A DNA stretch of 64,000 bases from Rhodanobacter glycinis. Lineage in GTDB: Bacteria > Pseudomonadota > Gammaproteobacteria > Xanthomonadales > Rhodanobacteraceae. The notes below the pieces were generated by a model. The model was given only the letters and a program-made list of their open reading frames with translations. It made no database searches and was not told the DNA's origin. The stretch is taken from positions 62,001-126,000 of the forward strand of contig NZ_FOSR01000001.1 of the NCBI RefSeq assembly GCF_900114325.1, written 5' to 3'. Made by a program: the position numbers and the translations under genes. This document shows, in pieces, positions 63,793 through 64,000 of this stretch (position 1 is its first letter; every line of letters starts with the position of its first letter).

Positions 63793-64000
63793 CTAGAACT
63801 TCACCGGGTCCATGATCGCGTCAAGGTTCAGCCCGTCGCAGAATTCGAGGAAATCGTCGCGCACGGCGGCAATGTGCAGTTCGGCGGGAATGCCCACGGT
63901 GAATTGCGCTTGGAACATCGCCGCGCCGGTCTGCATCGCCTGGTAACGCATCGAACTGAGCTGTTCGACGCTGATCTGCAAGCGGCTGAAGAATTCCACG
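63793..64000 (-). CDS. gcvR: GcvR-like ACT domain regulator, 3' part (cut by window edge)
   Basis: The C-terminal ~69 residues of an ACT-domain protein. The segment FTVGIPAELHIAAVRDDFLEFCDGLNLDAIMDPVKF matches the end of glycine cleavage system transcriptional repressor GcvR-type proteins (LCDELNLD-like motif). The frame is open to the window edge, so the start is outside. It is followed by bcp on the same strand after 182 bp. Confidence 0.75.
   Translation of the reverse strand, partial: VEFFSRLQISVEQLSSMRYQAMQTGAAMFQAQFTVGIPAELHIAAVRDDFLEFCDGLNLDAIMDPVKF

Overview
The window is about 64 kb of GC-rich, gene-dense chromosome from a gammaproteobacterium. It most likely belongs to the order Xanthomonadales (Lysobacterales), family Rhodanobacteraceae (Rhodanobacter / Dyella / Frateuria / Luteibacter type). 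The grounds are the block mutS–pncC(cinA)–recA–recX–alaS–csrA–tRNA-Ser, the TonB-dependent receptors, the phoB-phoR-ppk1-ppx cluster, GluQ, LpxO and LpxH, and GTAGGAGC-type palindromic repeats between genes. The assignment comes from protein and synteny recognition only. I see no prophage, CRISPR array, transposase or plasmid gene.

Layout. (1) 1-10.3 kb is housekeeping and stress: hydrolase, old-yellow-enzyme reductase, pirin, DUF962 protein, small c-type cytochrome, TcdA, PhaB-type reductase, GluQ, hemerythrin protein, HtpX and HtpG. (2) 10.4-13.1 kb is a compact quorum-sensing island: luxI, an RsaM-like gene, luxR, and an AidA/PixA inclusion-body-protein gene. Lux-box-like CTG-N10-CAG dyads lie in front of luxI, the RsaM-like gene and aidA. 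(3) 13.1-25.4 kb holds a TonB receptor, two serine hydrolases of the class C beta-lactamase fold, an Ala-Glu-type dipeptide epimerase, a POT peptide transporter, an RpiR/MurR regulator and a CPA1 antiporter. It reads as a scavenging locus for peptides containing D-amino acids. (4) 25.4-28.3 kb is a TPP-riboswitch-controlled TonB receptor plus PnuC-type transporter, a probable thiamine uptake operon. (5) 28.4-33.8 kb holds a phosphotransferase, an AEC transporter, HslR, a receiver-only response regulator, and a divergent Lrp regulator / PLP-lyase pair. (6) 33.8-42.1 kb is the mutS-to-tRNA-Ser core block. (7) 42.3-53.3 kb holds an amino-acid permease, LpxH with a cyclophilin, Ppx, Ppk1, PhoR and PhoB, and an M48 protease. 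(8) 53.4-64 kb holds a glutaredoxin with an AhpD-like protein, NAD-type isocitrate dehydrogenase, a membrane-anchored AraC regulator preceded by four 15-bp tandem repeats, a serine hydrolase, an ECF41 sigma factor with its carboxymuconolactone-decarboxylase partner, LpxO, ThiD, a PIN-PhoH ATPase, Bcp and the edge of gcvR.

How the genes work together. The clearest regulatory unit is the lux island. Its likely AHL synthase, receptor, RsaM-type modulator and abundant QS output protein are adjacent, and the dyads sit near -42.5 from plausible start sites. Phosphate control (PhoBR) and polyphosphate metabolism (Ppk1, Ppx) are clustered. Thiamine uptake is tied to a riboswitch. The ECF41 gene and its decarboxylase partner form a two-gene operon with a family-type promoter.

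Limits. Starts were chosen by eye from ribosome-binding sites and family N-termini. Promoters and operators are pattern matches. The first and last genes are cut by the window edges.
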